Positions 34,517 to 43,322 of a stretch of DNA of 53,789 nt are shown here, one piece after another. Source of the DNA: Fen-1273 sp035516035 (GTDB lineage Bacteria > Bacteroidota > Ignavibacteria > UBA10030 > UBA6906); contig DATJAS010000083.1 in the NCBI GenBank assembly GCA_035516035.1, forward strand, positions 1-53,789, read 5' to 3'. The translations under genes and the position numbers were made by a program. Numbering within the stretch: the first letter of the stretch is position 1; each line of letters begins with the position of its first letter. The notes beneath the pieces are model-generated. The model was not told where the DNA came from. It did no database searches and worked only from the letters and a program-made list of their open reading frames with translations.

Positions 34517-36304
34517 ATGAAGAACTGCATCTGGATGATCGCCGTGCTGGCGGTCCTCTTTCCTGCCGTTCTGATTGCACAGACCGACACGGTCAACGTG
34601 CCGGACTTTTTCGACCCGACAAACGGCGGCGAGGGGACGCTCAACACCGCCGTGACGGCGGCGATCACGGCGGGCAATCTCTCCACAACCGTGTTTGCCC
34701 TGAAGCCGTACGGTCTCTATGTCCTGAGCGCCACGATCACGGTGCCGGCGGGTAAGAAACTGACGCTCGTCGCACCCGACCCGGGGACGTCGCAGGCGAC
34801 CGCGCCGCCGATGATCTGCTGGACGCCGAGCACGGGCGTGAACGAGACGTTCAATTTCGATTGCTATGGCGACATTTACATGAAAAACATCTGGCTCCTG
34901 TACGCCACGGACAACACCTCCGGGCTAGGGACGCAGGTGGGCTCGGCGCTCGAGATCGACCAGGACACGACGGACAACCTGAACTACGGGACGTTCAAGA
35001 ACGTGATCTTCGACTATGCGCCTATTTCGAACGGCGGCGGGAGCGTGACGGTGACGGCGGCCCACGCCCGGCTTTCGTTTGACGGCTGCTACTTCCGGAA
35101 CGACAACGACACCCACTTCCGGTACTACGGGCGGGCGGTATCGTTCCCGTACGGGACGTCGGGGTGGCACATCGACAGCCTCTCCTTCGTCAACACGACG
35201 TTTGCGAACCTGGGATACGTGCTCATGCAGGAGGGTGCAGAATACGCGGACTTCGTGAAATTCAACCACTGCACGTTCCTGAACGTCGTCATGTACACGC
35301 TGGAATCCGGCTGGTGGTGGTGGCTCTCGGTGACGAACAGCGTGTTCGTGAATCCCTACATGTACGGCTATCTCTCCGGCCCCGACGGCACAACGCCCTA
35401 CGGCGGCACGGTGAACATCGACACGATCGGGACGACGAATTTCAGCTTCACCGTCCCCTTCACTGAAGCCCAGCGCCATATCGTCTTTGCCAACAACAGC
35501 TACGCCGTCGAGCCCTGGCTGGCCAACTACATGGCCCCCTACAACGCGGGCACGAATCCGACGGGGGGAAACGCCTACAGCGACACCGCCGGCACGGGCC
35601 TCATCCCGCACCCGCAGCCGATCATGAGCGCGAAGACGCTCGTCTTCTTCAATAACAAGGGGACCTGGCCCTACATCTCGCTGGGGAAGGTGTACGATTC
35701 GACGAACCCGGGCTTCCTCGTTCCACCGACGAACATGGCGGGCATCGAGCGGTTCCTGGTCCGGAAGTGGACGGACAATTCCGACACGTCGTGGGCGTTT
35801 GATCCGAATTCGGACATCAACCAGGTCTGGCCGATGAACGAACAGATGAGGTATTCCAACGCGACGCTGAAGACCGCCGGCATGGGGGGGTTCCCGCTGG
35901 GCGACCTGTACCGGTGGTGGGGGAACCAGCCGACGATGTATTCGAACTGGCTGGCCCAGTCTGCCACGGAGAACCAGACGATCCTCAACTGGCTGACGAA
36001 CGGCATCACCGGCATCACGGCGGCACCGCCAGGCACGCCGCTCGAGTTCGCGCTGCGCCAGAACTACCCGAACCCATTCAACCCTTCGACGGAGATTTCG
36101 TTCACCATCCCGAAGTCGTCGCAGGTCGAGCTGAGCGTCTATAACGTGCTCGGCCAGAAGGTCGCGACGCTCGTGAACGAGACCATGACGGCGGGGAGCC
36201 ATGCGATGACGTTCGACGCGTCGAACCTGGCGAGCGGCGTCTACCTGTACCGCCTCCAGGCGGCGGGGTTATCGGTCACGAAGAAAATGTTGCTCGTGAA
36301 GTGA
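34517..36304 (+). CDS. T9SS-secreted parallel beta-helix-like surface protein (595 aa)
   Basis: Signal peptide (MKNCIWMIAVLAVLFPAVLIAQ). The central 480 residues are rich in short beta strands with Asn/Phe/Thr patterns (GTFKNVIFDYAP, LSFVNTTFANLGYVL and FNHCTFLNVVMYTLESG), which suggest a right-handed beta-helix. A T9SS type A sorting domain ends the protein (FALRQNYPNPFNPSTEISFT to KKMLLVK). AGAGGAGGTG sits just upstream of ATG 34517; an earlier in-frame ATG at 34484 has none. No catalytic signature was recognised. Placed straight after the TonB receptor, it may bind polysaccharide on the surface. A palindromic repeat starts 11 nt after the stop. Confidence 0.8.
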   Translation: MKNCIWMIAVLAVLFPAVLIAQTDTVNVPDFFDPTNGGEGTLNTAVTAAITAGNLSTTVFALKPYGLYVLSATITVPAGKKLTLVAPDPGTSQATAPPMICWTPSTGVNETFNFDCYGDIYMKNIWLLYATDNTSGLGTQVGSALEIDQDTTDNLNYGTFKNVIFDYAPISNGGGSVTVTAAHARLSFDGCYFRNDNDTHFRYYGRAVSFPYGTSGWHIDSLSFVNTTFANLGYVLMQEGAEYADFVKFNHCTFLNVVMYTLESGWWWWLSVTNSVFVNPYMYGYLSGPDGTTPYGGTVNIDTIGTTNFSFTVPFTEAQRHIVFANNSYAVEPWLANYMAPYNAGTNPTGGNAYSDTAGTGLIPHPQPIMSAKTLVFFNNKGTWPYISLGKVYDSTNPGFLVPPTNMAGIERFLVRKWTDNSDTSWAFDPNSDINQVWPMNEQMRYSNATLKTAGMGGFPLGDLYRWWGNQPTMYSNWLAQSATENQTILNWLTNGITGITAAPPGTPLEFALRQNYPNPFNPSTEISFTIPKSSQVELSVYNVLGQKVATLVNETMTAGSHAMTFDASNLASGVYLYRLQAAGLSVTKKMLLVK

Positions 36305-36315
36305 TGTGACACCTC

Positions 36316-36427
36316 CTGTCATTGCGAGCCGTTCCTCAGGCGAAGTCCGCTCTTTGGACCACGCCGCCTGCGGCGCCGCAGGCGCCGCTTTATGGCGTGG
36401 CAATCTGGAAAACGCTCGCAATGACAG
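36316..36427. repeat. Palindromic repeat, copy 1 (complete)
   Basis: Perfect 13-bp terminal inverted repeats CTGTCATTGCGAG (36316-36328) and CTCGCAATGACAG (36415-36427). Inside, GCGAAGTCCGCTCTTTGGAC is followed by a CCACGCC/GGCGTGG stem (36359-36365 with 36394-36400) enclosing a GC-rich hairpin GCCTGC/GCAGGC. No ORF. It starts 11 nt after the stop of the beta-helix gene. The remaining sequence to 36558 shows no gene; AAAGGAGGTGA (36463-36473) has no usable start codon after it. Confidence 0.85.
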
Positions 36428-36558
36428 GGTCAGGTCTTTGAGTTGACTATGATAAGAACATGAAAGGAGGTGACCGGGCCAGCAGTTGACCTACTCGCGG
36501 AACACCATGCAGCATCTCAAAGTCACACGTCTCAATCAAAAACCACAGCGGAGGTTCT

Positions 36559-39500
36559 ATGAACAGGTTCCTACGTCTCAGCGTGGGTGGAGCACTCCTC
36601 CTCCTGCTGGGACTTACCCCGTTGTTTGCGCAGGAGGTGACCTTCAGCGCGGGGCCACCGACTGTTCCGTTCTACAATATCCAGGGGCTGGGCTGCATCT
36701 GGGGCGACCTGAACAATGACGGGTACCCCGATCTGTTTGTCGAGCCCATCAACGTGTTCCTGTACAACCCTGCCACCAACACGTTTACCCCCGTCAACCC
36801 GAACGGCGTCACGCTCAACGCGGGAACGGTCTCCGAACTGATCGCCGACTTTGACGGCGACGGGATCAATGACCTCCTGATCCAGCCAGGCGGGGGGACG
36901 CCGATCCTCGAGAAGGGGGCCGGGAACGGCACGTTTACCGACATCAGCGCATCGGTCGGCCTGACGAACTTCGCCGGCGGGACGACGCAGCCGACGTTCG
37001 GGTTCTGCGCCGGCGACGTCAACCGGGACAACTACCTGGATATCGCCTGGTCCGGCGGCACGGGAGATGCGGAGCCCATGCAGATACTCCTGGGCGGCGC
37101 GGCGGGATTCACGGCCGGCGGCCGCACCTCGCTGTCACCCATCATCGATACGACGAAGAAGTTCGAGGCGTGGGAGCCCCATTTCGTCGATGTGAACAAC
37201 GACCGGTGGCCTGACTTCTTCGTGCCCAGCATCCGCAACGGCCTTGCCGGTGCCGACACGGGGACGACGGGCGCCCGCAAGGGAAGCGTCCTGTTCCTGA
37301 ACGACGGGACGGGCAACCTGTACGTGCCGAATTCCACGACGCTGGGACGGACGATCTACTCCATCGGCGTTGGCGGCGCGGTCAGCACGACGCGCGACAC
37401 GGGGCTTATCGTCGACGACACCGTGCGCCATTTCTCGGCGATTGCTTCCGCGTGGGGAGATTTCGACAACGACGGGAACATGGACGTCCTCCTGATCCCC
37501 CTCAACGGTGATCCGGGCGCGGCGCTCCATCTCCTCAAAGGGAAGGGGGACGGCACGTTCCACGATGTCACCGCCGGTTCCGGGCTTGTCTGGAACACGA
37601 ACGCGAGAGGCGTGGCGTGGGGCGATTACAACAACGACGGCTGGCTGGATATCCTCGAGGATCGCGGGTTCGCCGGCCAGGTGGGCCTCTGGAGGAACAA
37701 CGGCAACGGCACGTTCACCGATGTGGGCGCTGCTGACGGCGTCCCGCAGGTCAACTCCCGTTCCGGCCAGTTCGTGGACTTCAACCGCGACGGGTTCCTG
37801 GACATCTACACGCAGCCGGGCGGCAGCGCGGACACGATCTCCGTCAACGGCAAGAACCTGAACAACTGGATCGCGTTTAACCCGGTCGGCACAGGTCACA
37901 ACAAGTCGGCGATCGGCGCCCGTTTCTATATCTGGAGGAACGGCAACCTGCAGATGCAGGACATCGACGCCGGCGGCGGCGGCTCGGGCAACACCTCGGG
38001 CAACGGCCAGTCGGCGAATTTCGGCATCGGCACGTCCACCTCGATCGACAGCGTCTCGATCTACTGGCCCGACGGCACGCACCAGTCATTCCCGAACCTG
38101 GCGGTCAACCAGTACTGGAAGATCGTCGAGGGTTCGGCGATCCCGGGCGGGACCTCGCTCATCGCCCCGGCGAACGCCTCGACGGGCGTGGCCGTGAGCG
38201 GATTCCTCTCATGGGCCAAGGCGACCAACGCGGCCACGTACCAGGTGCAGGTCTCGATGGATCCGACGTTTACCAACAAGGCGATGATGCCGATCAACGC
38301 CACGGTGACGGATACCGCCCTGGCATTCAAGCTGGGGCCCGCGACGAAGTACTACTGGCGCGTCTCCGTGATGAACGGCGGATTCACGAGCGGGTATACG
38401 ACGACGAACAACTTCACCACGTCCGGTTCCGCCGCGGTTGCGGTCCCGGTCCTCGTGGCGCTGCACGGCGCGACGAACCAGCCTGCGGCGATGACGCTCG
38501 CCGTGCACCCCACCGTAGACGCCTCGCGCTACCAGTGGGAGGTCTCGAGCCTCCCGTCGTTCTCCGGGTTCACGGTGAACGATTCGACCTCTGACACGAC
38601 GAAGGCGGTCGTGCTCACCGGCGGCCGGACGTACTACTGGCGCGTGCGCGGCATGAACGACCTGGGCGCCTCCGCATTCTCCGCGCCCGACACGTTCACC
38701 GTCATGACGCCTCCGGGCGCGCCGGGCCTCGTCTTCCCGGCGAACAACGCCGTCAACGTCATCTCGGACAGCGTGTCGTTCACGTGGCGCAAGCTTGCAA
38801 CCGCCGCGTCCTACACGCTGAAGGTCAGCACGATCAACAGCACCGCCTACTATACCGCGACGGACTCGACCCTCAAGGTCTTCAGCCTGGCGAAGCTCAC
38901 GAACTACACGTGGACTGTCCAGGCGGTAAACGCGGGCGGAACGGGTCCCTATGCGGGCAACTTCGCTTTCACGACGGTCCCGGCGGCCCCCGCGGCACCC
39001 GCGCAGATCAGTCCGGCCAGCGCCGCGACGAACGTGGACCGCCTCACGCACTTTGTCTGGGGTTCCGTCGTCAATGCGACGAAGTACCGGCTCCAGGTTG
39101 CGACCGACAACGCGTTCACGGCGATCGTGACGGATACGACGATCATCGACACGACGCTCAAGCTCGCGACCGCGCTCGCGGCCAGCGGTGACTTCTACTG
39201 GCGCGTCAACGCCCAGAACATCGGCGGGGCGAGCCCGTATGCAGGCCCGAGACTCATGTCCACGGGCACGGTCCTCTCCGTCGAAGAGGCCACACCCGGC
39301 GCTCCGAAGGTGTTCGCGCTCATGCAGAACTACCCGAACCCCTTCAACCCGACCACGACAATCAACTACGACCTGCCGAAGTCGTCGTACGTCAAGATCG
39401 TCATCTATGACGTCCTCGGCCGGGTGGTGGCGACGCTCGTTGACGGGGTCCAGCCGGCGAACAGGTACACGCTCAACTGGAACGCGTCCAACGTGGCCAG

Positions 39501-39588
39501 CGGCGTTTACTTCTACCGCATGAACGCGAGAAGCGCCGACAACACGGGCGACTTCAACGCGGTGCGGAAATTGCTCCTTCTGAAGTGA
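36559..39588 (+). CDS. T9SS-secreted FG-GAP/VCBS, UnbV-like and fibronectin-III multidomain protein (1009 aa)
   Basis: Signal peptide to FAQE (about 25). Seven DxDxDGxxD-type calcium-binding repeats follow (DLNNDGYPDLF, DFDGDGINDLL, DVNRDNYLDIA, DVNNDRWPDFF, DFDNDGNMDVL, DYNNDGWLDIL and DFNRDGFLDIY). An ASPIC/UnbV-like segment comes next (GHNKSAIGARFYI to IYWPDGTHQSFP), then four fibronectin-III-like repeats and a T9SS sorting domain (ALMQNYPNPFNPTTTINYDL to RKLLLLK). GGAGG precedes the ATG by 4 nt. No hydrolase motif was seen. It is likely a surface adhesin or polysaccharide-binding scaffold of the xylan system. Confidence 0.88.
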   Translation: MNRFLRLSVGGALLLLLGLTPLFAQEVTFSAGPPTVPFYNIQGLGCIWGDLNNDGYPDLFVEPINVFLYNPATNTFTPVNPNGVTLNAGTVSELIADFDGDGINDLLIQPGGGTPILEKGAGNGTFTDISASVGLTNFAGGTTQPTFGFCAGDVNRDNYLDIAWSGGTGDAEPMQILLGGAAGFTAGGRTSLSPIIDTTKKFEAWEPHFVDVNNDRWPDFFVPSIRNGLAGADTGTTGARKGSVLFLNDGTGNLYVPNSTTLGRTIYSIGVGGAVSTTRDTGLIVDDTVRHFSAIASAWGDFDNDGNMDVLLIPLNGDPGAALHLLKGKGDGTFHDVTAGSGLVWNTNARGVAWGDYNNDGWLDILEDRGFAGQVGLWRNNGNGTFTDVGAADGVPQVNSRSGQFVDFNRDGFLDIYTQPGGSADTISVNGKNLNNWIAFNPVGTGHNKSAIGARFYIWRNGNLQMQDIDAGGGGSGNTSGNGQSANFGIGTSTSIDSVSIYWPDGTHQSFPNLAVNQYWKIVEGSAIPGGTSLIAPANASTGVAVSGFLSWAKATNAATYQVQVSMDPTFTNKAMMPINATVTDTALAFKLGPATKYYWRVSVMNGGFTSGYTTTNNFTTSGSAAVAVPVLVALHGATNQPAAMTLAVHPTVDASRYQWEVSSLPSFSGFTVNDSTSDTTKAVVLTGGRTYYWRVRGMNDLGASAFSAPDTFTVMTPPGAPGLVFPANNAVNVISDSVSFTWRKLATAASYTLKVSTINSTAYYTATDSTLKVFSLAKLTNYTWTVQAVNAGGTGPYAGNFAFTTVPAAPAAPAQISPASAATNVDRLTHFVWGSVVNATKYRLQVATDNAFTAIVTDTTIIDTTLKLATALAASGDFYWRVNAQNIGGASPYAGPRLMSTGTVLSVEEATPGAPKVFALMQNYPNPFNPTTTINYDLPKSSYVKIVIYDVLGRVVATLVDGVQPANRYTLNWNASNVASGVYFYRMNARSADNTGDFNAVRKLLLLK

Positions 39589-39600
39589 CGCGCTTGTCGC

Positions 39601-39678
39601 GTCATGGCGAGGGGCGCCGCAGGCGCCCCGAAGCCATCCCGCGCGGGATTGCTTCGCACAGAACGCTCGCAATGACAG
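39601..39678. repeat. Palindromic repeat, copy 2 (variant)
   Basis: GTCATGGCGAG (39601-39611) and CTCGCAATGAC (39666-39676) are the ends. The interior has an 8-bp stem GGGGCGCC/GGCGCCCC (39611-39618 with 39622-39629) and GAAGCCATCCCGCG pairing with the following CGGGATTGCTTC. It starts 12 nt after the stop of the VCBS gene. Confidence 0.8.
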
Positions 39679-39700
39679 AGTACGCGTAATGCTGTGAGGA

Positions 39701-39743
39701 ATGCAGCCCGCCGGTCTTTCACGGCGGGCTGCATTTCTGTTTA
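39701..39743 (+). terminator. Strong terminator after the VCBS gene
   Basis: A perfect 13-bp stem (39701-39713 with 39722-39734, arms ATGCAGCCCGCCG/CGGCGGGCTGCAT) with an 8-nt loop, followed by TTCTGTTTA. It ends transcription from the surface-protein genes 11-20 nt before the ribosome site of the GH35-like gene, although no clear promoter was found after it. Confidence 0.75.
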
Positions 39744-39754
39744 GAGGAGAACGG

Positions 39755-41410
39755 ATGAGAATCGACAGGGCGCTGCGGGCATGGCGGATGCGCGGGACGT
39801 GCACGGCAGTGGCCGGCATGACCCTCCTCTGTGTGCTCTCCGCCCGCCCGCAGGTCGCCGCCACGCTCCCGCACCTGGCGCGGCATGGCTCCGCGCTCCA
39901 GCTCGTGGTCCACGGGCGTCCCATGCTGATGCTCGCGGGAGAGCTGGGCAACTCGAGCGCGTCCGATTCCGCCTGCATCGCGGGCGGCTGGCAGGGACTG
40001 CGTGCGATGCACATGAACGCGGTCCTCGTCCCGGTCTACTGGGAGCTGGTCGAACCGGAAGAAGGGAAGTACGATTTTGCACTCGTCGACGATGCCGTCA
40101 GGGGGGCGCGGAGGAACGGTCTCCGCGTGGTGTTCCTCTGGTTCGGCTCCTGGAAGAACAGCATGTCCTGCTATGTGCCTGAGTGGGTGAAGAGGGACGG
40201 CGGGCGGTTCCCCCGGTCCCGCACCGCGGACGGGGGGCCCCTGGAGATCCTCACCCCGTTCAGCGAGGAGAACAGGAATGCCGACGCGCGCGCATTCGCG
40301 GCGCTGATGAAGCACATCCGGGTGACCGACGGGAAGCTCAACACCGTCGTGATGGTCCAGGTGGAGAACGAGATCGGCATGATCCCGGAGGCGCGCGATC
40401 ACTGCGCGCTCGCCGAGGCGGCATTCGCCGCCCCGGTTCCGGCGGCGCTCATCGCCACGCTGGACACGGGGAGCGCTTCACCGTCCGACAGCGCCCGGGC
40501 GGCGTGGCTCAGGCAGGGGAAGAAGACATCGGGCTCATGGGCCGAGGTGTTCGGGCCCGGGAGCACGACCGACGAAATATTCATGGCATGGTATTTTGCC
40601 AGGTACGCCGACGGCGTCGCGGCCGCCGGCAAGCGGGAATACCCGCTTCCCATGTATGCCAACGCGGCACTGATACGGCCCGGGTACAGGCCCGGGCAGT
40701 ATCCGAGCGCGGGGCCCCTCCCGCACATCCTGGGGGTCTGGCGCGCCGGCGCCCCGCATATCGACCTGTTTGCACCCGACATTTATTTCCCGGGGTTCGC
40801 CGCGTGGCTCACGAGGTACGACCGCCCGGGCAATGCGGTCTTCATCCCGGAAGTGGACCGCCGCCAGAGCGCCGCGAACGCCTTCTATGCGTTTGCCGAG
40901 CACAACGCGATGAGCTACAGCCCCTTTTCCATAGAGTCAGTCCGGGATCCGGCGCACAGCCAGTTCAGAAAAGCCTATGACGTGCTTGGACAGCTCGCCC
41001 CGCTCATCCTGGCTCACCAGGGGACGGGGACGATGGCGGGATTCCTGCTCGACAGCGCGGCCGAGTCCGCCACCGTGACGTTCGGCGCCTACACGTTTAC
41101 GATCAGGCACGAGTCAACCTGGCCGTATGCCCCCCGGCCGGAGGGGGAGACGCCCCGGTGCGGCGGATTGATCATCATGGCGGGGCCGGAGGATTACTAC
41201 GTCGCAGGGACCGGGCTCGTTGTGACGTTCCGGGCCGCGCAGGCAGGATCGGTCGCGGGCATCGCCTCGATCGACGAGGGGACATTCGTCGACGGCACAT
41301 GGGTCGCCGGCCGTCGCCTGAACGGCGACGAGGATCATCAGGGGAGACACGCGTACCTGAAGGGGGGCGAGTTCGGCATCCAGAGGGTGCGCCTCTACAC
41401 GTACAAATAA
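39755..41410 (+). CDS. Secreted GH35-like (DUF5597-type) glycoside hydrolase (551 aa)
   Basis: Signal peptide-like segment (TCTAVAGMTLLCVLSARPQV). The TIM-barrel has MLAGELGNSSASD near the start, a GH35-type acid/base at E206 in VQVENEIGMIPEA, and a probable nucleophile at E366 in VFIPEVDRRQ. A beta-sandwich C-terminus follows (about 425-551). Proteins of this build are annotated as beta-galactosidases; here the xylan context makes an L-arabinose or galactose side-chain role possible. AGAGGAGA precedes the ATG; an upstream in-frame ATG at 39701 lies in the terminator stem and is rejected. Confidence 0.82.
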   Translation: MRIDRALRAWRMRGTCTAVAGMTLLCVLSARPQVAATLPHLARHGSALQLVVHGRPMLMLAGELGNSSASDSACIAGGWQGLRAMHMNAVLVPVYWELVEPEEGKYDFALVDDAVRGARRNGLRVVFLWFGSWKNSMSCYVPEWVKRDGGRFPRSRTADGGPLEILTPFSEENRNADARAFAALMKHIRVTDGKLNTVVMVQVENEIGMIPEARDHCALAEAAFAAPVPAALIATLDTGSASPSDSARAAWLRQGKKTSGSWAEVFGPGSTTDEIFMAWYFARYADGVAAAGKREYPLPMYANAALIRPGYRPGQYPSAGPLPHILGVWRAGAPHIDLFAPDIYFPGFAAWLTRYDRPGNAVFIPEVDRRQSAANAFYAFAEHNAMSYSPFSIESVRDPAHSQFRKAYDVLGQLAPLILAHQGTGTMAGFLLDSAAESATVTFGAYTFTIRHESTWPYAPRPEGETPRCGGLIIMAGPEDYYVAGTGLVVTFRAAQAGSVAGIASIDEGTFVDGTWVAGRRLNGDEDHQGRHAYLKGGEFGIQRVRLYTYK

Positions 41411-41436
41411 CTGACAGGATCGATGGGGGGTGGACA

Positions 41437-43311
41437 ATGACGCATGAAGTGTGGGGACGGCGATTGATCGTTGCGTGCCTGTGCCAGGCGCTCCTGCGCT
41501 CGATGGTCCCCGGGCAAACGGCGATGGTCAGCGGCACGGTCTCTGCGACGGGCGTTCCCGTCCGCTCGGCGTCCGTGACATTCCAGGACTCGGGGGTTCC
41601 CCCGGGGACCTGGTCAGGGGTCACGGATTCTTCCGGTCATTACCGGATAAGCGTCCTTGTCACATCCCTGCGCCAGCCTTCCGCCCTCCCCGCGCATTTC
41701 ACGCTCGGGCAGAACTATCCGAACCCGTTTTCCTCGGCGACTGTCATGCCCTATCAGCTCGCGCGCCAGTCAGAGGTGGTGCTGACCGTGTACGATATCC
41801 TCGGGAGGGTCGTGCGGAAGATCGTCGCGGGCACGCAGGCCGCGGGGGCGTACGGCGTGGTGTGGGACGGCACGAACGGCGAGGGAGAGCGCGTGGCCGG
41901 CGGCGTCTATTTTTATACGCTTGCGAGTGAAGGCCAGCTCCAGGCCCGGAAGATGGTCTTCGCAGGAGGCGGCGCGCCCCTGTCGCTCGGGCAGGGGGGA
42001 GCCGTGAGCCCGGCCCCGGCAGGCGCCGCCGCGCCGGCCCATGTCCAGGCGGGACCGTTCAGCGTACGCATCGACAACACCGAGACCACTTCCCCCTGGA
42101 TCGCCACCACGCTCCTGACCGACGTCGCAGTCGCCGGCGACACCACGCTCGATTTCGCGGTGAGCCCGCTCCCGGTGGCGGCAGTCACCGCCGACAGCGT
42201 GCAGCAGGTCATCCGGGGATTCGGCGCCGCGAACATACTTCCCTGGCGGCCGGACATGACGGCGGGCGAGGTCCAGGCGGCATTCGGCGCGGGACCGGGA
42301 CAGGTGGGACTGACGATACTCCGCCTCCGGATCCCCTACACGGACACCGTGACCGACTTCAGCGCGCAGGTCCCGACGGCGCAGCTGGCGGAATCGCTCG
42401 GCGCGATCGTGTTCGCCACGCCGTGGACGCCGCCGCCGGCGCTGAAGACAAACGACAACATCGTCGGCGGAATGCTGGCGGATTCCTCCTATGCCGCCTT
42501 CGCGGCTCACCTGAAGGGGTTTGCCGACTACATGGCGGCCAACGGCGCGCCCCTCTATGCCGTCTCGCTCCAGAACGAGCCCGACGCCAGCGTCACGTAT
42601 GAATCGTGCAGCTGGAACGCCACGCAGTTCCTCAACTTCACGAAGAACAACGCGGCGGCCGTCGGCACCAGGATCATGATGCCGGAGTCCGAGAGCTTCA
42701 ACCACCACCTCTCCGATTCCACGCTTGCAGACCCGGTCGCCGCTTCCCTCGTCTCCATCATCGGGGGGCACATTTACGGCGGCGGGCTGGCGCCCTACCC
42801 GCTGGCGGTGAGCGAGGGGAAGGATGTCTGGATGACGGAGCACCTCAGCACGGACACGACGTGGGCCGGCGTCCTGGCCACGGGGAAGGAAATCAACGAC
42901 TGCATGGGCGCGGGGATGAACGCCTATGTCTGGTGGTACATCGTGAGGTACTACGGGCCGATCGGCGAGGACGGGTCCGTGACGAGGCGCGGGTTCGTCA
43001 TGTCCCAGTATGCCCGGTTCGTCCGGCCGGGGTACCACAAAATCAAGTGCACCGCGGCGCCGCAGAGGAACGTCTCCCTGACGGCCTATGCCGACAGCGC
43101 GAAGTCGCACGTCGTCGTCGTGGCCGTGAACCTCGGTTCGGCCCCCGTTCAGCAGGCGTTCGCCGTGCCCGGCGTGGCCATGACGGCGCTCTCGGTCTAC
43201 ACGACGTCGCAGTCGAAGAATTGCGCACAGGGGGCCGACATCCCGGTCGCCGGAAACGGGTTTGCGGTCAGCCTCGACGCGTCGAGCGTTACAACATTCG
43301 TTTCACACTGA
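41437..43311 (+). CDS. GH30 glucuronoxylanase-like enzyme with internal FlgD/T9SS-type domain (624 aa)
   Basis: After a signal peptide (to about 27), a carboxypeptidase-regulatory-like strand set (MVSGTVSATGVPVRSASVTF...GHYRISV) is interrupted by a FlgD/T9SS-like domain (about 85-172, LGQNYPNPFSSATVMPYQL to LQARKMVFAGG). The regulatory domain then resumes (about 208-245, FSVRIDNTETTSPWIATTLL). The GH30 barrel has acid/base E381 in SLQNEPDASVTYE and nucleophile E468 in VWMTEHLSTD. A side beta-sandwich ends the protein, which has no C-terminal sorting domain. GH30 subfamily 8 enzymes cut glucuronoxylan next to MeGlcA. GGGGGGTGG precedes the ATG. Confidence 0.88.
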   Translation: MTHEVWGRRLIVACLCQALLRSMVPGQTAMVSGTVSATGVPVRSASVTFQDSGVPPGTWSGVTDSSGHYRISVLVTSLRQPSALPAHFTLGQNYPNPFSSATVMPYQLARQSEVVLTVYDILGRVVRKIVAGTQAAGAYGVVWDGTNGEGERVAGGVYFYTLASEGQLQARKMVFAGGGAPLSLGQGGAVSPAPAGAAAPAHVQAGPFSVRIDNTETTSPWIATTLLTDVAVAGDTTLDFAVSPLPVAAVTADSVQQVIRGFGAANILPWRPDMTAGEVQAAFGAGPGQVGLTILRLRIPYTDTVTDFSAQVPTAQLAESLGAIVFATPWTPPPALKTNDNIVGGMLADSSYAAFAAHLKGFADYMAANGAPLYAVSLQNEPDASVTYESCSWNATQFLNFTKNNAAAVGTRIMMPESESFNHHLSDSTLADPVAASLVSIIGGHIYGGGLAPYPLAVSEGKDVWMTEHLSTDTTWAGVLATGKEINDCMGAGMNAYVWWYIVRYYGPIGEDGSVTRRGFVMSQYARFVRPGYHKIKCTAAPQRNVSLTAYADSAKSHVVVVAVNLGSAPVQQAFAVPGVAMTALSVYTTSQSKNCAQGADIPVAGNGFAVSLDASSVTTFVSH

Positions 43312-43322
43312 GGGAGCATGTG

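Noticed and set aside
36463..36473. AAAGGAGGTGA, a perfect anti-Shine-Dalgarno complement that also resembles the reversed 16S rRNA 3' end
   Set aside because: No start codon lies at a usable distance, and similarity to the 16S end fades after 11 bases. Probably chance, or the trace of a lost small gene.
42606..43322. Upstream in-frame extension of the GH10 gene into the GH30 gene
   Set aside because: The extension is out of frame with the real GH30 gene and low-complexity. A signal peptide begins at ATG 43323, 6 nt after AGGGAG.
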